Shown in pieces: positions 8,243 to 18,060 of a stretch of DNA of 64,000 bases. The position numbers and the translations under genes are program-made. The notes beneath the pieces are model-generated. The model had not been told where the DNA came from. It did no database searches and saw only the letters and a program-made list of their open reading frames with translations. This DNA comes from CAWCUU01 sp963798855. GTDB lineage: Bacteria; Gemmatimonadota; Gemmatimonadetes; Longimicrobiales; RSA9. The stretch spans positions 434,001-498,000 of the forward strand of contig CAWCUU010000002.1 of NCBI GenBank assembly GCA_963798855.1, given 5' to 3'. How positions within the stretch are numbered: position 1 is the stretch's first letter; each line of letters begins with the position of its first letter.

Positions 8243-9420
8243 GACGTGGCTCCGCGGCTCTCGCCCGTTTGCAGCTCGTGCTCGCCACCGCCGTCGCGGC
8301 CGCCCACGCGGCCGACGTCCGCCGGCGGCAGCAGGCGCGCGGCCCGCGGCTCCCAGCCCGCGTGAACGAAGGCGCCGGGGCGGACGCCTTCGCTCACCTC
8401 ATCGGGACCGACATGGGCGACGATCTCGGTGCCGTCCGCCGCGCGCAGCCCGAGCCTCACGATGGCGCCCTGGAAGATCGCGCTGCTCACGGTGACCGGG
8501 ATGGAGGCTCCGCCGGGGATGGGCGCGGCCGTGACCCGGACTCGCTCGGGACGCACCATCACGGTGGCCGCTTCGCCCATGCGGGCGTCGGATCCGACGA
8601 TCACGACCTCGTGACCGCCCGCGATGCGCGCCACCGCCTCCCCATCCGCCCGGCCGACGACCCGCGCCGGGATCAGATTGGCGACTCCGATGAAATCGGC
8701 GACGAAGACCGTCGCGGGGGCGTGGTAGATCGCCTCCGGGGGGCCGATCTGCTCGACGCGTCCCCGGTTCATGACCGCGATGCGGTCGGACATCGTGAGC
8801 GCCTCTTCCTGATCGTGCGTGACGTAGACGAACGTGATCCCGACCTCGCTCTGGATCCGCTTCAACTCGAGCTGCATGGCCTGTCGCAGCTTGAGGTCGA
8901 GCGCGCCAAGCGGCTCGTCGAGCAGCAGCGCGCTCGGATAGTTCACGAGAGCCCGCGCCAGCGCGACGCGCTGCTGCTGCCCGCCCGAGAGCTGCGCGGG
9001 CTTCCGACCGGCGAGGTGACGGAGCCGCACCACGTCCAGCAGCTCGTCGACCCGCCGGTCCACCTCTCTCGCTTCGACACGACGACTGCGCGGCCCGAAC
9101 GCGACGTTGTCGCGCACCGTCATGTGCGGGAAGAGCGCGTAGTGCTGGAACACGGTGTTGACGTTGCGGCGGTACGGCGGCACCCGCGACACGTCCTGTC
9201 CCTCCAGCAGAACGCGCCCCGAGGAAGGTCGCTCGAAGCCGGCGATCATGCGCAGCGTGGTGGTCTTGCCGCAGCCGCTCGGGCCGAGCAGCGAGAAGAA
9301 CTCCCCGCGCGGAATGGCGAAGTCCGCGTCGTCGACCGCGACGAAACCGCCGAACCGCTTCGTCACATGGTCGACCGCGATCACGCCGTCCGGCGAAAGC
9401 ACGGCCGGTTTCGCGGTCAT
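8239..9420 (-). CDS. potA: Polyamine-type ABC transporter ATPase (PotA-like)
   Basis: Cytosolic ATPase of the importer. Visible motifs: Walker A GPSGCGKTT, Q-loop region, signature LSGGQQQR, Walker B ALLLDEPLGALD and switch THDQEEAL, followed by a C-terminal TOBE-like domain. I chose ATG 9420 (MTAKPAVL) because the family starts just before this point; longer frames up to 9573 are proline/arginine-rich and unlike the family. First gene of the four-gene operon; it diverges from the TPR gene at 9636. Confidence 0.87.
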   Translation of the reverse strand: MTAKPAVLSPDGVIAVDHVTKRFGGFVAVDDADFAIPRGEFFSLLGPSGCGKTTTLRMIAGFERPSSGRVLLEGQDVSRVPPYRRNVNTVFQHYALFPHMTVRDNVAFGPRSRRVEAREVDRRVDELLDVVRLRHLAGRKPAQLSGGQQQRVALARALVNYPSALLLDEPLGALDLKLRQAMQLELKRIQSEVGITFVYVTHDQEEALTMSDRIAVMNRGRVEQIGPPEAIYHAPATVFVADFIGVANLIPARVVGRADGEAVARIAGGHEVVIVGSDARMGEAATVMVRPERVRVTAAPIPGGASIPVTVSSAIFQGAIVRLGLRAADGTEIVAHVGPDEVSEGVRPGAFVHAGWEPRAARLLPPADVGRVGGRDGGGEHELQTGESRGATS

Positions 9421-9635
9421 GCGGGTGCCTCGGCGTCGGGGCGACATCCCCGCGGCAGCGCGTGCGGCCGGAGGCGGCGGGGTCATGCGCGCGAGCATAG
9501 CACGCCGCACCCCCGGCCGACAAGCGCGCCAACCGGACGTGGCGCTTCCGCCCCTCGCCAAGATCCTTGCCACCGCCGGAAGCGCCGGCCTACTTTGCCA
9601 CGCCGCCCTTGAATCGAGTTTCCTCCGTCGAGGCC

Positions 9636-11366
9636 ATGAACCTCAGCGAGACGTTCGCTGAGCTCCGGGAGCGGAAGGTCCTGCGCCTGGCGCTCATCTA
9701 CGTGCTGGTCGCCTGGATCGTGATCCAGGCGGCGGACATCATCTTCCCGGCGCTGCTCCTCCCCGCCTGGACGGTTCGGCTCGTCGTCGCCTTCATGCTG
9801 CTCGGCCTCCCGATCGCGCTGGTGCTGTCGTGGATGTTCGATCTCACGCCACGGGGAGTGAAGCGGGCGGGGTCGGACGACGTGCTGGAAGCGGGCCCGT
9901 GGGCTGCCCCTCTCATTGACAGCCCGGGCGGCCCGGGCACGGCCGCGCCGCCGGCGCCGCCGCCGGGTGCCGGGATGGCTCGCGGCGCAGCGGCGGAGCG
10001 ATCGATCGCGGTCCTGCCGTTCGTGAACATGAGTGACGATCGGGAGAACGAGTACTTCAGCGACGGCATGACGGAGGAAATCCTGAACGCGCTGGCCAAG
10101 GTGCGCGACCTCCGGGTCGCCTCCCGGACCTCCGCATTCGCGTTCAAGGGACAGGATGCGGACGTGCTGGAGATCGCGCGGGCGCTGCGTGTGAGCACCG
10201 TCGTCGAGGGCAGCGTGCGCAAGGCCGGCAACCGGATCCGCGTGACCGCTCAGCTGATCAGCGCGGAGGACGGCTACCACCTCTGGTCCGAGAGCTACGA
10301 CCGGGAGCTCGAGGACGTGTTCCAGGTCCAGGATGAGATCGCCCTGTCGATCGTGAACGCACTCAAGGTGGAGCTGCGCGGCGGAAAAACGGAGCACCTC
10401 GTCGAGCGCGAGACGAGGGACATGGACGCCTACAACTTCTACCTGAAGGGCCGATACTTCTACAACCGTGACCACGAGGAGGACCTCCGGAGGAGCCTGC
10501 AGATGTACCAGGAGGCTCTTCGTCGGGACGCCGGCTATGCCCGGGCGCAGGCGGGCATCGCCGACACCTGGATGCACCTGGCAGACGACTGGGTTTCACC
10601 CGCGGAAGCATACCCGCAGGCGAAGGCGGCGGCCCGGAGAGCGCTGGAGCTCGACGACACGATCGCCGAGGCCCACGCGGCTCTCGGCGCCGTGCTCGGG
10701 TGGTTCGACTGGGAGTTCAACGAGGCGGAGCTCGCGCTGCGGCGGGCCGTGGCCGCCAATCCTCGCTACGGCGACGCCCACTGGGGACTGGCCAGCATCC
10801 TGCCGTGCACCGGTCGCCTGCCCGAAGCCGTGGAATCCATGCGCAAGGCGGTCGACCTCGACCCCGTGTCCACGACGTTCAGCTACTATCTCGCTCGGTT
10901 TCTGCTCTTCTCCGGCGAGCTGGAGGAGGCGCTGGAGGAGGCCGAGCGCTCGATCGCGCTCGACCCCGGCTCGTTTCGGCCCCTCCTGATCGCCGGCCTG
11001 GCGCACCTGTACGCCGGCCGACCGGACGAGGGGCTGAAGACCTTCCAGAAGGCCCACTCCGTCAGCGAGGCCCGCTCCGTTGACACCTACCTCGCCCGCG
11101 CGCTCGCCGCCAATGACCGGAAGGAGGACGCGCTCGAGCTGCTGTCGGACCTCGAACGGGGACAGAGCTACGTGCGCTCCGAGCTAATGGCCGCGGCATG
11201 GGCAGCGCTGGGAGAGCAGGATCGCGGCTTCGCGGCTCTCGAGCAGGCGTACGCCGACCGATCGGCAGGGCTGATCTATCTGCACGTCGACCCGGGCTAC
11301 GAGCCGTTGCGTGGAGACCCCCGCTACGGGGACCTCGTGCAACGCGTCGGCCTGACGACGCGCTGA
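9636..11366 (+). CDS. TolB/FlgO-like TPR protein with membrane anchor
   Basis: Protein of the class often annotated as adenylate-cyclase-like or TolB-N TPR signalling protein. It starts MNLSETFAELRERKVLRLALIYV, a conserved cytosolic segment, then two membrane helices (about 17-70), a proline-rich linker, a domain SIAVLPFVNMSDD...FSDGMTEEILNAL (FlgO/TolB-N-like nucleoside-binding fold), and TPR repeats to the C-terminus. No cyclase catalytic domain is present. The start at 9636 fits the family; earlier codons encode an unrelated extension. Such proteins are abundant in Gemmatimonadota; the ligand is unknown. Confidence 0.75.
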   Translation: MNLSETFAELRERKVLRLALIYVLVAWIVIQAADIIFPALLLPAWTVRLVVAFMLLGLPIALVLSWMFDLTPRGVKRAGSDDVLEAGPWAAPLIDSPGGPGTAAPPAPPPGAGMARGAAAERSIAVLPFVNMSDDRENEYFSDGMTEEILNALAKVRDLRVASRTSAFAFKGQDADVLEIARALRVSTVVEGSVRKAGNRIRVTAQLISAEDGYHLWSESYDRELEDVFQVQDEIALSIVNALKVELRGGKTEHLVERETRDMDAYNFYLKGRYFYNRDHEEDLRRSLQMYQEALRRDAGYARAQAGIADTWMHLADDWVSPAEAYPQAKAAARRALELDDTIAEAHAALGAVLGWFDWEFNEAELALRRAVAANPRYGDAHWGLASILPCTGRLPEAVESMRKAVDLDPVSTTFSYYLARFLLFSGELEEALEEAERSIALDPGSFRPLLIAGLAHLYAGRPDEGLKTFQKAHSVSEARSVDTYLARALAANDRKEDALELLSDLERGQSYVRSELMAAAWAALGEQDRGFAALEQAYADRSAGLIYLHVDPGYEPLRGDPRYGDLVQRVGLTTR

Positions 11367-11504
11367 GCAGCAGAGGGCGCCGCTAGGCGCAATGACATGT
11401 AGTCACCGGGCGCGACCTGACGCCGCGGCGGCCCGCGACGTCATCTTCGCTCTATCGTCAGCCCCGGCCGAGAGGCGGGGCTCCCCTCAGAATGGGAGGC
11501 CGTC

Positions 11505-12293
11505 ATGTCACGCTGCATCACCGGAGTCAGCCTGGCCGTCCTTGCTTGCGCCCTGTCCGCGTGCGCCGCCGAGACACCCGTGACGGAGGTCACGGGCGAG
11601 TGCGCCGACGCTTACCAGGGACAGGTCTGTACCTACGCTTCCGTCCAGGGGACCACCGTCATCGACATCGGTGCGACGGTCCCGATCGCCAGCATCGAGA
11701 ACGCGCCTGCGGACGAGGTCATGGAGTCCTGGCCGCCCGTCGCGGTCGCGAGGCTGAACCTGCCGGAATCGGTGAGAGAGCAGACGGGCCTCACCGAGCT
11801 GACCATGTTCTGGGAAGCCGCCGGACATCCGCCGGGACCGTATCTCACGCCCCACTTCGACTTCCACTTCTACACCATCCCCCCGGCGGAGGTGGAGGCG
11901 ATCGACTGCGCGGACCTGAGCAAGCCGGCCGCACTGCCCTCGACGTACAGCCTGATCGACATCGCGTTGCCCCCGGAGATGGCACAGATGACGGGCGAGG
12001 CGACCCTCGTCGGGCTGTGCGTGCCGAAGATGGGAATGCACGCGTTGCTGAGCTCCGAGCTGGAGAGTGACAAGGTCTTCCGCGGCAGCCTGGTCCTCGG
12101 CTACTACGCCGGCAAGCCGATCTTCGTGGAGCCTATGCTCACGAAGGAGATGCTGATGGAGAAGAAGTCGTTCGAGCTGCCGATTCCGGAGATTCCGGGC
12201 CTGAGCGGACCGCATCCAACGCGGTTCCGCGCGGAGTGGGATGCCCAGCAGCAGGCGTATCACTTCCTGTTCTCGGGCTTCTCCGCCACCTGA
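11505..12293 (+). CDS. Secreted lipoprotein, TTHB210-like/DUF5602-like
   Basis: 262 residues with a signal peptide and lipobox (VLACALSAC), so a membrane-anchored lipoprotein. The central region contains HPPGPYLTPHFDFHFYTIP, a histidine-rich segment that resembles TTHB210-like domains (assignment from memory, moderate). A GGGAGG ribosome site precedes the ATG. The 3' end and following hairpin are duplicated, with an internal deletion, at 18655-18813. Function unknown. Confidence 0.6.
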   Translation: MSRCITGVSLAVLACALSACAAETPVTEVTGECADAYQGQVCTYASVQGTTVIDIGATVPIASIENAPADEVMESWPPVAVARLNLPESVREQTGLTELTMFWEAAGHPPGPYLTPHFDFHFYTIPPAEVEAIDCADLSKPAALPSTYSLIDIALPPEMAQMTGEATLVGLCVPKMGMHALLSSELESDKVFRGSLVLGYYAGKPIFVEPMLTKEMLMEKKSFELPIPEIPGLSGPHPTRFRAEWDAQQQAYHFLFSGFSAT

Positions 12294-12375
12294 GGGCGCC
12301 GGCCACGAAGCGGGACGGCGCCGGTCGGCTCACGGCCGGCGCCGACTCCCGCCGGCACAGCGCAGTTGGAGACTT
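12104..12375 (+). repeat. Direct repeat, copy 1 (intact)
   Basis: The last 190 bases of the lipoprotein gene plus about 80 bases downstream recur at 18655-18813 in the same orientation with few differences. Copy 2 lacks about 118 bases corresponding to 12152-12269. This copy is the complete form. Confidence 0.85.
12316..12344 (+). terminator. Hairpin after the lipoprotein gene
   Basis: CGGCGCCGG (12316-12324) pairs perfectly with CCGGCGCCG (12336-12344) across an 11-base loop, 22 bp after the stop codon. No T-run follows, so intrinsic termination would be weak. The rest of the gap to 12663 is AT-richer around 12500-12550 and probably holds the promoter of the next gene. Confidence 0.5.
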
Positions 12376-12663
12376 GGGGCGACCAGCCGCGCCGCCATCA
12401 GCGGCTCGGCGGCTCCCTCGCACGGCCCTCACGACCACCGTGGACCCGCCGACCCCCTCCACCTATGTTGCCGAAGGGCCCGAAAGGGCGTTGGGATTTC
12501 CCATCCCCTTCCTGTCATTCGTTGAATTTCCTATTCTTAGTTTCGAGTTTCGAGCGGCCCGGCAGGCAGGTCCTGCGTGGAGTCCTTGACCCGTCTGCCC
12601 GGTACGGCGGCAGTTCGTGATATCGTTCGCTTCCCGAAATGGCGCACGCGCCAGAAGGGCGGC

Positions 12664-15609
12664 ATGCAGTTTCAGCTCCACACGCTGGGCACGATCCACC
12701 TCCGCACCGCCGCCGGGCTGCCCATCCAGTCCCTCGTCGCCCAGCCCAAGCGCCTGGCAGTCCTGGTCTACCTGGCCCTGGCCACGCCGGATGGGTTCGT
12801 TCGCCGGGACACTCTGACTGGCCTGTTCTGGCCGGAGCTCGACCAGCAGCACGCCCGGGCCGCGCTCCGCAAGACGATCTTCCACCTCCGCCAGTCCCTG
12901 GGCGATGGGACCGTGATCGGCAGGGGTGAAGAGGAATTGGCGCTCGCACCGGGCGCCGTGTGGTGTGACGTCCTCGCGCTGAAGGAGCTTCTGGCCGAGG
13001 AGCGACCCGCCGACGCGCTCGCCCTCTACCGCGGCGACCTGCTCGACGGGTTCTACCTGCCCGAGACGCCAGCCTTCGATCAGTGGCTCGATGGCGAGCG
13101 CCGGCGGGTGCGGCGGCTCGCGGCCGCAGCGGCCTGGCGCGCCGCCGGGGCCGAGGAGGCCACCGGCCACACCGCCGAGGCCATCGCGCACGGCCGCACC
13201 GCCATCGCCCTGTCGCCCGACGACGAGAACGCGACGCGGCAATTGCTCTCGCTGCTCGACCGTGCTGGCGACTCGGCCGGCGCGTTCCGGCTTTACGAAG
13301 AGCACCGGCACCGGCTGGAGGCGGAGTTCGAGCTGCAGCCGGCGCCGGAGACGCGGGCGCTCCTGGAGCGGATCCGGTCACGCACGACGGTCACGGGGCT
13401 GCCCCTGCCCGCCGTCGCGCCCGCCGTCGCGTCGGATCCGGCGACCCATACGCCCCCTGCATCCCCGGGGGCAGCCGGCTCCGCGGCCGTCACCGTCGCC
13501 CGGGCGCCGGCCGATACACGGGGGCAGCCCCTCGCCGCGTCGGCCGGCCGCGGGCGCCTGGCCAAGGTCGCGGCGCTGGGCGTCGCCGTGCTGGCCGTGG
13601 CGGGCGTCGGGGTCACCCTGATGGCGCGAGCAGGCACAACGGGCACGAATCCGGTCCTCGCCGTCGGTCACATCCAGGACTTCGGGCAACTCGATCCGGA
13701 GGTGGCCCCGATCATCCGCGAGCTCCTTTCCACCAACCTCGCGCGCGTGCCCGGTGTGCAGGTGATGGGCAACACCCGACTCTACGAGATGCTGGCCGGG
13801 GGGGACAGTGACGACGCGGCGTCCCTCGTGCGCGCGGCCCGGGGCGCGGGCGCGACCGAGGTCGTCGAAGGGGCGCTGTATCACCTGGCCGATGGCCGAT
13901 TACGCTTGGACCTGCATCGAGTCGCACTTCTCACCGGCGCCGTGAGCGACCCCGTCTCGGTGGAGGGATCCGACCCGTTCGCCGTCGTGGATGCCGCGAC
14001 CCGGGAGCTGGCGACCGCCATGCGCATCCGCACCCCCGCCCTGCAGGTGGCGGACGTAGTGACCCCTTCGCTGACCGCGTTCCGCCTCTACGAGCAGGGC
14101 CTGCGCGCATACTACCTGCTGGGGGACGCTGCGGCGGCGCGGCCTCTCTTCATCGCCGCCACGGCCGAGGACTCGACCTTCGCCATGGCGGCGTACTACG
14201 CGTCCATGGTCTGCGAAGGCGGCCCCCCCCCGTGCCACGATGTGTTCCTCGAACAGGCACGGCGCATGGCCGCACGCGCCACGGAACAGGACCGCCTTCT
14301 CATTCTCGCGAGCTGGGCCAGGTCCTGGGATGAACCGAGCGCCCTCGCGATCGCGGACTCGCTGGTCAGGCGCTACCCGATGCTCCCCGAAGGACATCGC
14401 ATCCTCGGCGAGGCGCTGGAATGGGATGGCCGGTTCCCCGAGGCGATCCACCATCTGCTCCGGGCCTTCCGGCTCGATTCCATCACAATGCTGGGTCATG
14501 CGCCGCACTGCGCAGGTTGCGACGCGCTGACCGAGCTGGTCGGCACGTACGTGATGACCGACTCGATGGCGGCGGCGGAGCGGACCGCGCGCATGTTCGC
14601 GACCATGCTCCCCGCGTCGGCCACGCCGTGGCGCGTGCTGGAAAACGTCCTCGAGGCCGAGGGCCGGTACGACGAGGCGGACGCGGCGGCCCGGCGGGCG
14701 AACGGAATCTCGCCCCTCACCCCCACGAATGCTGCGCTCAGGGACGTGGAGCGCGCCGTGCGCCGCGGGGCCTTCACGGTCGTCGCCGAGCGGTTGGCGT
14801 TCCTGGACGAGATCGGGACCTCGTCGTCTCGATGCGAGGCCAACTGGTGGAAAACGATCGGCGATCGCACCCGAGGCCGCCTGGCCGATGCCCTCGCGGC
14901 CGCGAAGGAGTACGCGCGTTGCACGCGCGGGCCGGATCCGGGCCATGCGCTCGCGCGATTGCCGGAGGCGATCGTGCTCTCCGAGTCGGGCCGGTTTCAC
15001 GAGGCGGCAGCGATCTTCGACTCGATCGCGGCCCTGATGCAGATCGATGCGGCCCACCCCGGCAAGGTGGCCCGAAACCGCGCCTGGTTCCTGACGCACG
15101 AGGCCTCGGCGCTCGTCGACGAGGGGGACCTCGGGCGCGCCCGCACGCTGGCCGACACCATCGAAGCGCTCGGGCGCCGGAGCGCCTACGGCCGCGACCG
15201 GCTCCTGCACTACCACGTGCGTGGCCTGATCGCGCTCGCGGAAGGCAGACGGGCGGACGCGGAGTCCGATCTGCGCCGCGCGATCTTCTCGCCCGTCGCG
15301 GGCTACACCCGCACCAACCTTGAGCTCGGACGGCTCCTCCTGGCCGAGGGTCGGCCGCAGGACGCGATCGCCATTCTGAGCCCCGCCCTCCGCGGCCCCG
15401 TCGAGGCCTCCGGCCTCTACGTCACCCGGACCGAGCTGCACGAGTTGCTCGCTCGGGCCTTCGATCAGGTCGGCCCGCCGGACAGCGTGGCCGTGCACTA
15501 CGCGTACGTCGCGGGCGCATGGCGCGATGCCGACGCGGCGCTCCAGCCCGCATACGCGGCCGCCGCCACCCGCCTCGCCACCTTGCGCGCGGCGCCGCCG
15601 CTTCCCTGA
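12664..15609 (+). CDS. BTAD (SARP-like) transcriptional activator with TPR repeats
   Basis: About 981 residues. The N-terminus (1-95) is an OmpR-like winged helix (LPIQSLVAQPKRLAVLVYLALA, FWPELDQQHARAALRKTIFHLR), followed by a bacterial transcriptional activation domain (about 100-250, with ALYRGDLLDGFYLPETPAFDQWLDGER). A Pro/Ala linker and one membrane helix (about 300-320) lead to a FlgO/TolB-like domain and TPR repeats. This architecture is frequent in Gemmatimonadota and suggests a membrane-bound sensor-activator. The start at 12664 (MQFQLHTLG) has GAAGGG upstream. Three 11-bp-phased repeats lie directly downstream, at 15650. Confidence 0.8.
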   Translation: MQFQLHTLGTIHLRTAAGLPIQSLVAQPKRLAVLVYLALATPDGFVRRDTLTGLFWPELDQQHARAALRKTIFHLRQSLGDGTVIGRGEEELALAPGAVWCDVLALKELLAEERPADALALYRGDLLDGFYLPETPAFDQWLDGERRRVRRLAAAAAWRAAGAEEATGHTAEAIAHGRTAIALSPDDENATRQLLSLLDRAGDSAGAFRLYEEHRHRLEAEFELQPAPETRALLERIRSRTTVTGLPLPAVAPAVASDPATHTPPASPGAAGSAAVTVARAPADTRGQPLAASAGRGRLAKVAALGVAVLAVAGVGVTLMARAGTTGTNPVLAVGHIQDFGQLDPEVAPIIRELLSTNLARVPGVQVMGNTRLYEMLAGGDSDDAASLVRAARGAGATEVVEGALYHLADGRLRLDLHRVALLTGAVSDPVSVEGSDPFAVVDAATRELATAMRIRTPALQVADVVTPSLTAFRLYEQGLRAYYLLGDAAAARPLFIAATAEDSTFAMAAYYASMVCEGGPPPCHDVFLEQARRMAARATEQDRLLILASWARSWDEPSALAIADSLVRRYPMLPEGHRILGEALEWDGRFPEAIHHLLRAFRLDSITMLGHAPHCAGCDALTELVGTYVMTDSMAAAERTARMFATMLPASATPWRVLENVLEAEGRYDEADAAARRANGISPLTPTNAALRDVERAVRRGAFTVVAERLAFLDEIGTSSSRCEANWWKTIGDRTRGRLADALAAAKEYARCTRGPDPGHALARLPEAIVLSESGRFHEAAAIFDSIAALMQIDAAHPGKVARNRAWFLTHEASALVDEGDLGRARTLADTIEALGRRSAYGRDRLLHYHVRGLIALAEGRRADAESDLRRAIFSPVAGYTRTNLELGRLLLAEGRPQDAIAILSPALRGPVEASGLYVTRTELHELLARAFDQVGPPDSVAVHYAYVAGAWRDADAALQPAYAAAATRLATLRAAPPLP

Positions 15610-15649
15610 TCCCTTCGGCGGAGCCTCGCTCACGGGCGCGAGGACCGCC

Positions 15650-15682
15650 GGAACGCGCAGGGAACGTCCGGGAAACGCACGG
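15650..15682 (+). promoter_or_regulatory. Three phased 11-bp direct repeats, SARP-type box
   Basis: GGAACGCGCAG, GGAACGTCCGG and GAAACGCACGG follow each other without gap. The invariant part is RGAACG/GAAACG every 11 bp, the spacing used by SARP-type activators. A possible -10 (AATACT, 15688-15693) follows one helical turn later. The site lies between the BTAD gene and a lipoprotein gene at 15769, which it may control. This is inference from pattern only. Confidence 0.5.
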
Positions 15683-15768
15683 GCAGCAATACTGGACGCG
15701 TACGCTGGGGCCTGCCTCTGCACGCATCCGGGCGGGGGCCGCGCCGCCGCACCAACGGGCGCACACCC

Positions 15769-16284
15769 ATGAGGCGCACTCTCGCCGTTGCGCTGTCGGC
15801 CTTCGTCACGATGGCCGTGATCGGATGCTCGGACGAGCACGCCGCGCCCGCGCCGATCGTGGCGCGGCCGGATTCCCTGCCGGAAGCCCCGTCCGGCGGC
15901 GCCCTGATCCGCGTCAACGGGGTGCCCGTCGGATGGGCAGTCGCGGGCGGGAGCGATGGCGGCGCGGCGGCCCTGGTCGTGGCCATCGGTGATATCGCCG
16001 GCGTCATCGACGGGCCCGCCCGCTCGGGCCGTCGTCATCTCCTCCTGCAGGGACCGCAACTGTTCGCAATGCGGACGGGCGGTTGCGCGACGTGTCCCCT
16101 TCGCGTCCGCAGGGCCGTCCTCCTCTCGGCGCACGTGACCCGGCGCGGGGACGGCGGCTACGTTCCCCTCGCCGATCTCGTGCTGGCCCTGGAAGGGTGG
16201 ATCGAGGGCCCGGCCGACAACGGGGACATCCGCATCCGGGTGGGATCCTGCCGCTGGTGCATTCTCGAGCCCGGATCCCGGTGA
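15769..16284 (+). CDS. Cysteine-motif lipoprotein of unknown function
   Basis: 171 residues; signal peptide with lipobox AVIGC. The mature part has two short cysteine motifs, CATC (about residue 104) and CRWC near the C-terminus, which could bind metal or form disulfides. A segment YVPLADLVLALEGWIE resembles part of a copper-amine-oxidase-N-like fold, but this is weak. It is the first gene behind the phased repeats at 15650-15682 and so a candidate target of the BTAD activator. Confidence 0.55.
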   Translation: MRRTLAVALSAFVTMAVIGCSDEHAAPAPIVARPDSLPEAPSGGALIRVNGVPVGWAVAGGSDGGAAALVVAIGDIAGVIDGPARSGRRHLLLQGPQLFAMRTGGCATCPLRVRRAVLLSAHVTRRGDGGYVPLADLVLALEGWIEGPADNGDIRIRVGSCRWCILEPGSR

Positions 16285-16292
16285 GACGCGAA

Positions 16293-16322
16293 CCGGGGCC
16301 CGGCACCTGCACCGGGCCCCGG
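16293..16322. terminator. Bidirectional hairpin between convergent genes
   Basis: CCGGGGCCCGG (16293-16303) and CCGGGCCCCGG (16312-16322) form a perfect 11-bp stem with an 8-base loop. It sits between the convergent lipoprotein and HAF-repeat genes and could stop transcription from both sides. Confidence 0.6.
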
Positions 16323-16347
16323 CTCGGGTGCGGGGGGGAAGCGTCCG

Positions 16348-17280
16348 CTACCGGACGCGCGTGGCCAGGAAGCCGTGCGTGGCGCCGCCGGCGACATACG
16401 TCCCGACGACGTCACCCCGCTCGTTCACGCCGAACGCCCGCGTGGCGGCCGCGCCCGGGAAGTCGAGCGTCGTAGGGCCTGCCTCGGTCCAGACGAAGCC
16501 GTGGAAACCGGCGAGGTCACGGAAGATGCCCACGATGTCACCGCGCGGATTCACGTCCCAGGCCGCGGTCATGATGGCGCCGGGTACGAGCAGCGGTGCG
16601 AACTCCCCGTCGTCAATGACGTAGCCCTCGGTGCGACCCGCACTGGTGTTGGTGTAGAGCCCGACGATGCGGCTGAGGTCCGGCGTGGCGCCGTTGTGCA
16701 TGGAGGCGTACGCGTCGATCTCACTGCTGCCGGCGGCGCCCATCACGATGCCCACCATGGTGGACGTGGTGTTCTCGTCGTGGCCGCAGCCCAGGATCGT
16801 GCCGTCTGGAAGGATGCGCTGCAGGATCTCGTATTCGTGACCCGCATAGTGCGTGGCGGTGAACCCGCCAGCGGCCGACATGACGAATCCGTGATAGGCT
16901 TCCACGGGCTCTTCTTGTCCTGCGAAGGTGCCCACAAGCTCGCCGTTCGGGCCAATGCCGCGCACATCGGTATAGTACGCATCGGGGTAGTCGATGGTGG
17001 TGAACTCGCCTTTGCTCAGGACGAAGCCGTGATCGCGGCCGTCAGAGGTCCAGTACCAGCCGGCCACCTGCCCGGCCGCATTGATGCCCTGGGCCGCTGT
17101 CAGCGTGGCCTCGGGCACGTCGATGCTGGTGAATGTGTACGTCGGGTGGGCGCGGTTGTAGGCCGCAGCGGGCACGTTCGGCTCCGGCGTGACGGGCCCG
17201 GTACCCTCGCACCCGGCCGCCAGGTTCACCGCGAACAGGGTGCCAATGACGGCGCCCAACTTTGATGCGGACCGTCTCAT
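16348..17280 (-). CDS. HAF-repeat extracellular lipoprotein
   Basis: 310 residues; signal peptide with lipobox NLAAGC. The mature part consists of repeats of the form GINAAGQVAGWY...HGFVLSKGEFTTIDYP, the HAF-type repeat predicted to form a beta-propeller-like fold on the cell surface. I chose ATG 17280 (MRRSASKLG) because GGAGG lies nine bases upstream and the signal peptide begins there. Ligand unknown. Confidence 0.75.
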   Translation of the reverse strand: MRRSASKLGAVIGTLFAVNLAAGCEGTGPVTPEPNVPAAAYNRAHPTYTFTSIDVPEATLTAAQGINAAGQVAGWYWTSDGRDHGFVLSKGEFTTIDYPDAYYTDVRGIGPNGELVGTFAGQEEPVEAYHGFVMSAAGGFTATHYAGHEYEILQRILPDGTILGCGHDENTTSTMVGIVMGAAGSSEIDAYASMHNGATPDLSRIVGLYTNTSAGRTEGYVIDDGEFAPLLVPGAIMTAAWDVNPRGDIVGIFRDLAGFHGFVWTEAGPTTLDFPGAAATRAFGVNERGDVVGTYVAGGATHGFLATRVR

Positions 17281-17544
17281 GACTTGCCTCCGTGGTCGAG
17301 AACAGGTTCTTTGTCGCTCATCAAGGTAGGGGGGGGCCGTTCCCTCCTCGTTCCCTGGCCGTTCTTCATCGTACGCCCGGCGGGTTTCCGGGATTGCGCG
17401 CCTCGACCATGAAGTCGCCCAACCGCGATGTCGGATGCGTGGGCGTGACCGCTCTCGTAGAACACCGTGAGGTACGGGTCGGGGAGCGTAGCAGCCCGTT
17501 GCGCTTCCCTCGTAGTCGGGATGCCTCGTATCGCGCGATATCCG

Positions 17545-18060
17545 GATTCGTCGAGATCGCGCCCGCCGTCTGGCGCCTCTCGCTGATCCCGCTCGACCTG
17601 CTGAACGTTGTTCGTGCTGGGCGACGTGCTTGTGGACAGTTGCTGCCATGGAACTCGCGGCGCCTGACGAGGGCGCGCGACGGGCGAAGCCTCTCGGCGC
17701 ACGTGCTCACGCACGGACATCCGGACCACCAGGGGCGAGCCACGCCGCCTGTGAGGCGAAGGGGGCTCCCGCTCTGGTGCGCGGCGGGAGGACCGGGATG
17801 CGGTGGGGTCAGGCGCGCTCACGTCGCTCCTGCCGGCACGAACAACGCTGCTCGCCCGCATGGCCAGCCATTGGGGTGGCCCGCCCCATCCGGTTCTCCG
17901 CGAAGGGACTGCGTCTCGGACTTCGTCGTCACCGAGCCGCCGGGTCACACGCAGGGGACGCTCTCGTACTGGAGGGAGTCGGACCGCGTCCTGATTGGCG
18001 GCGCTCGAGCCATCGCTCGTCTGCTTCGGGCATGGGTAGCCGCTCCCGGACGGCGACCGG
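17545..18060 (+). pseudogene. Decayed MBL-fold hydrolase gene
   Basis: Pieces of one metallo-beta-lactamase-fold protein appear in alternating frames: GFVEIAPAVWRLSLIPLDLLNV, then FVLGDVLVDSCCHG, then SAHVLTHGHPDHQG (the HxHxDH metal site), then LLPAGTN-like and DFVVTEPPGHTQGTLSYWRESDRVLIGG. At least four frame changes are needed within 500 bp. The flanks (17281-17544 and 18061-18211) hold nothing I recognise. Confidence 0.6.

Noticed and set aside
9636..11366. Adenylate cyclase for the TPR protein
   Set aside because: No class III cyclase catalytic domain is present; only the FlgO/TolB-like and TPR parts.
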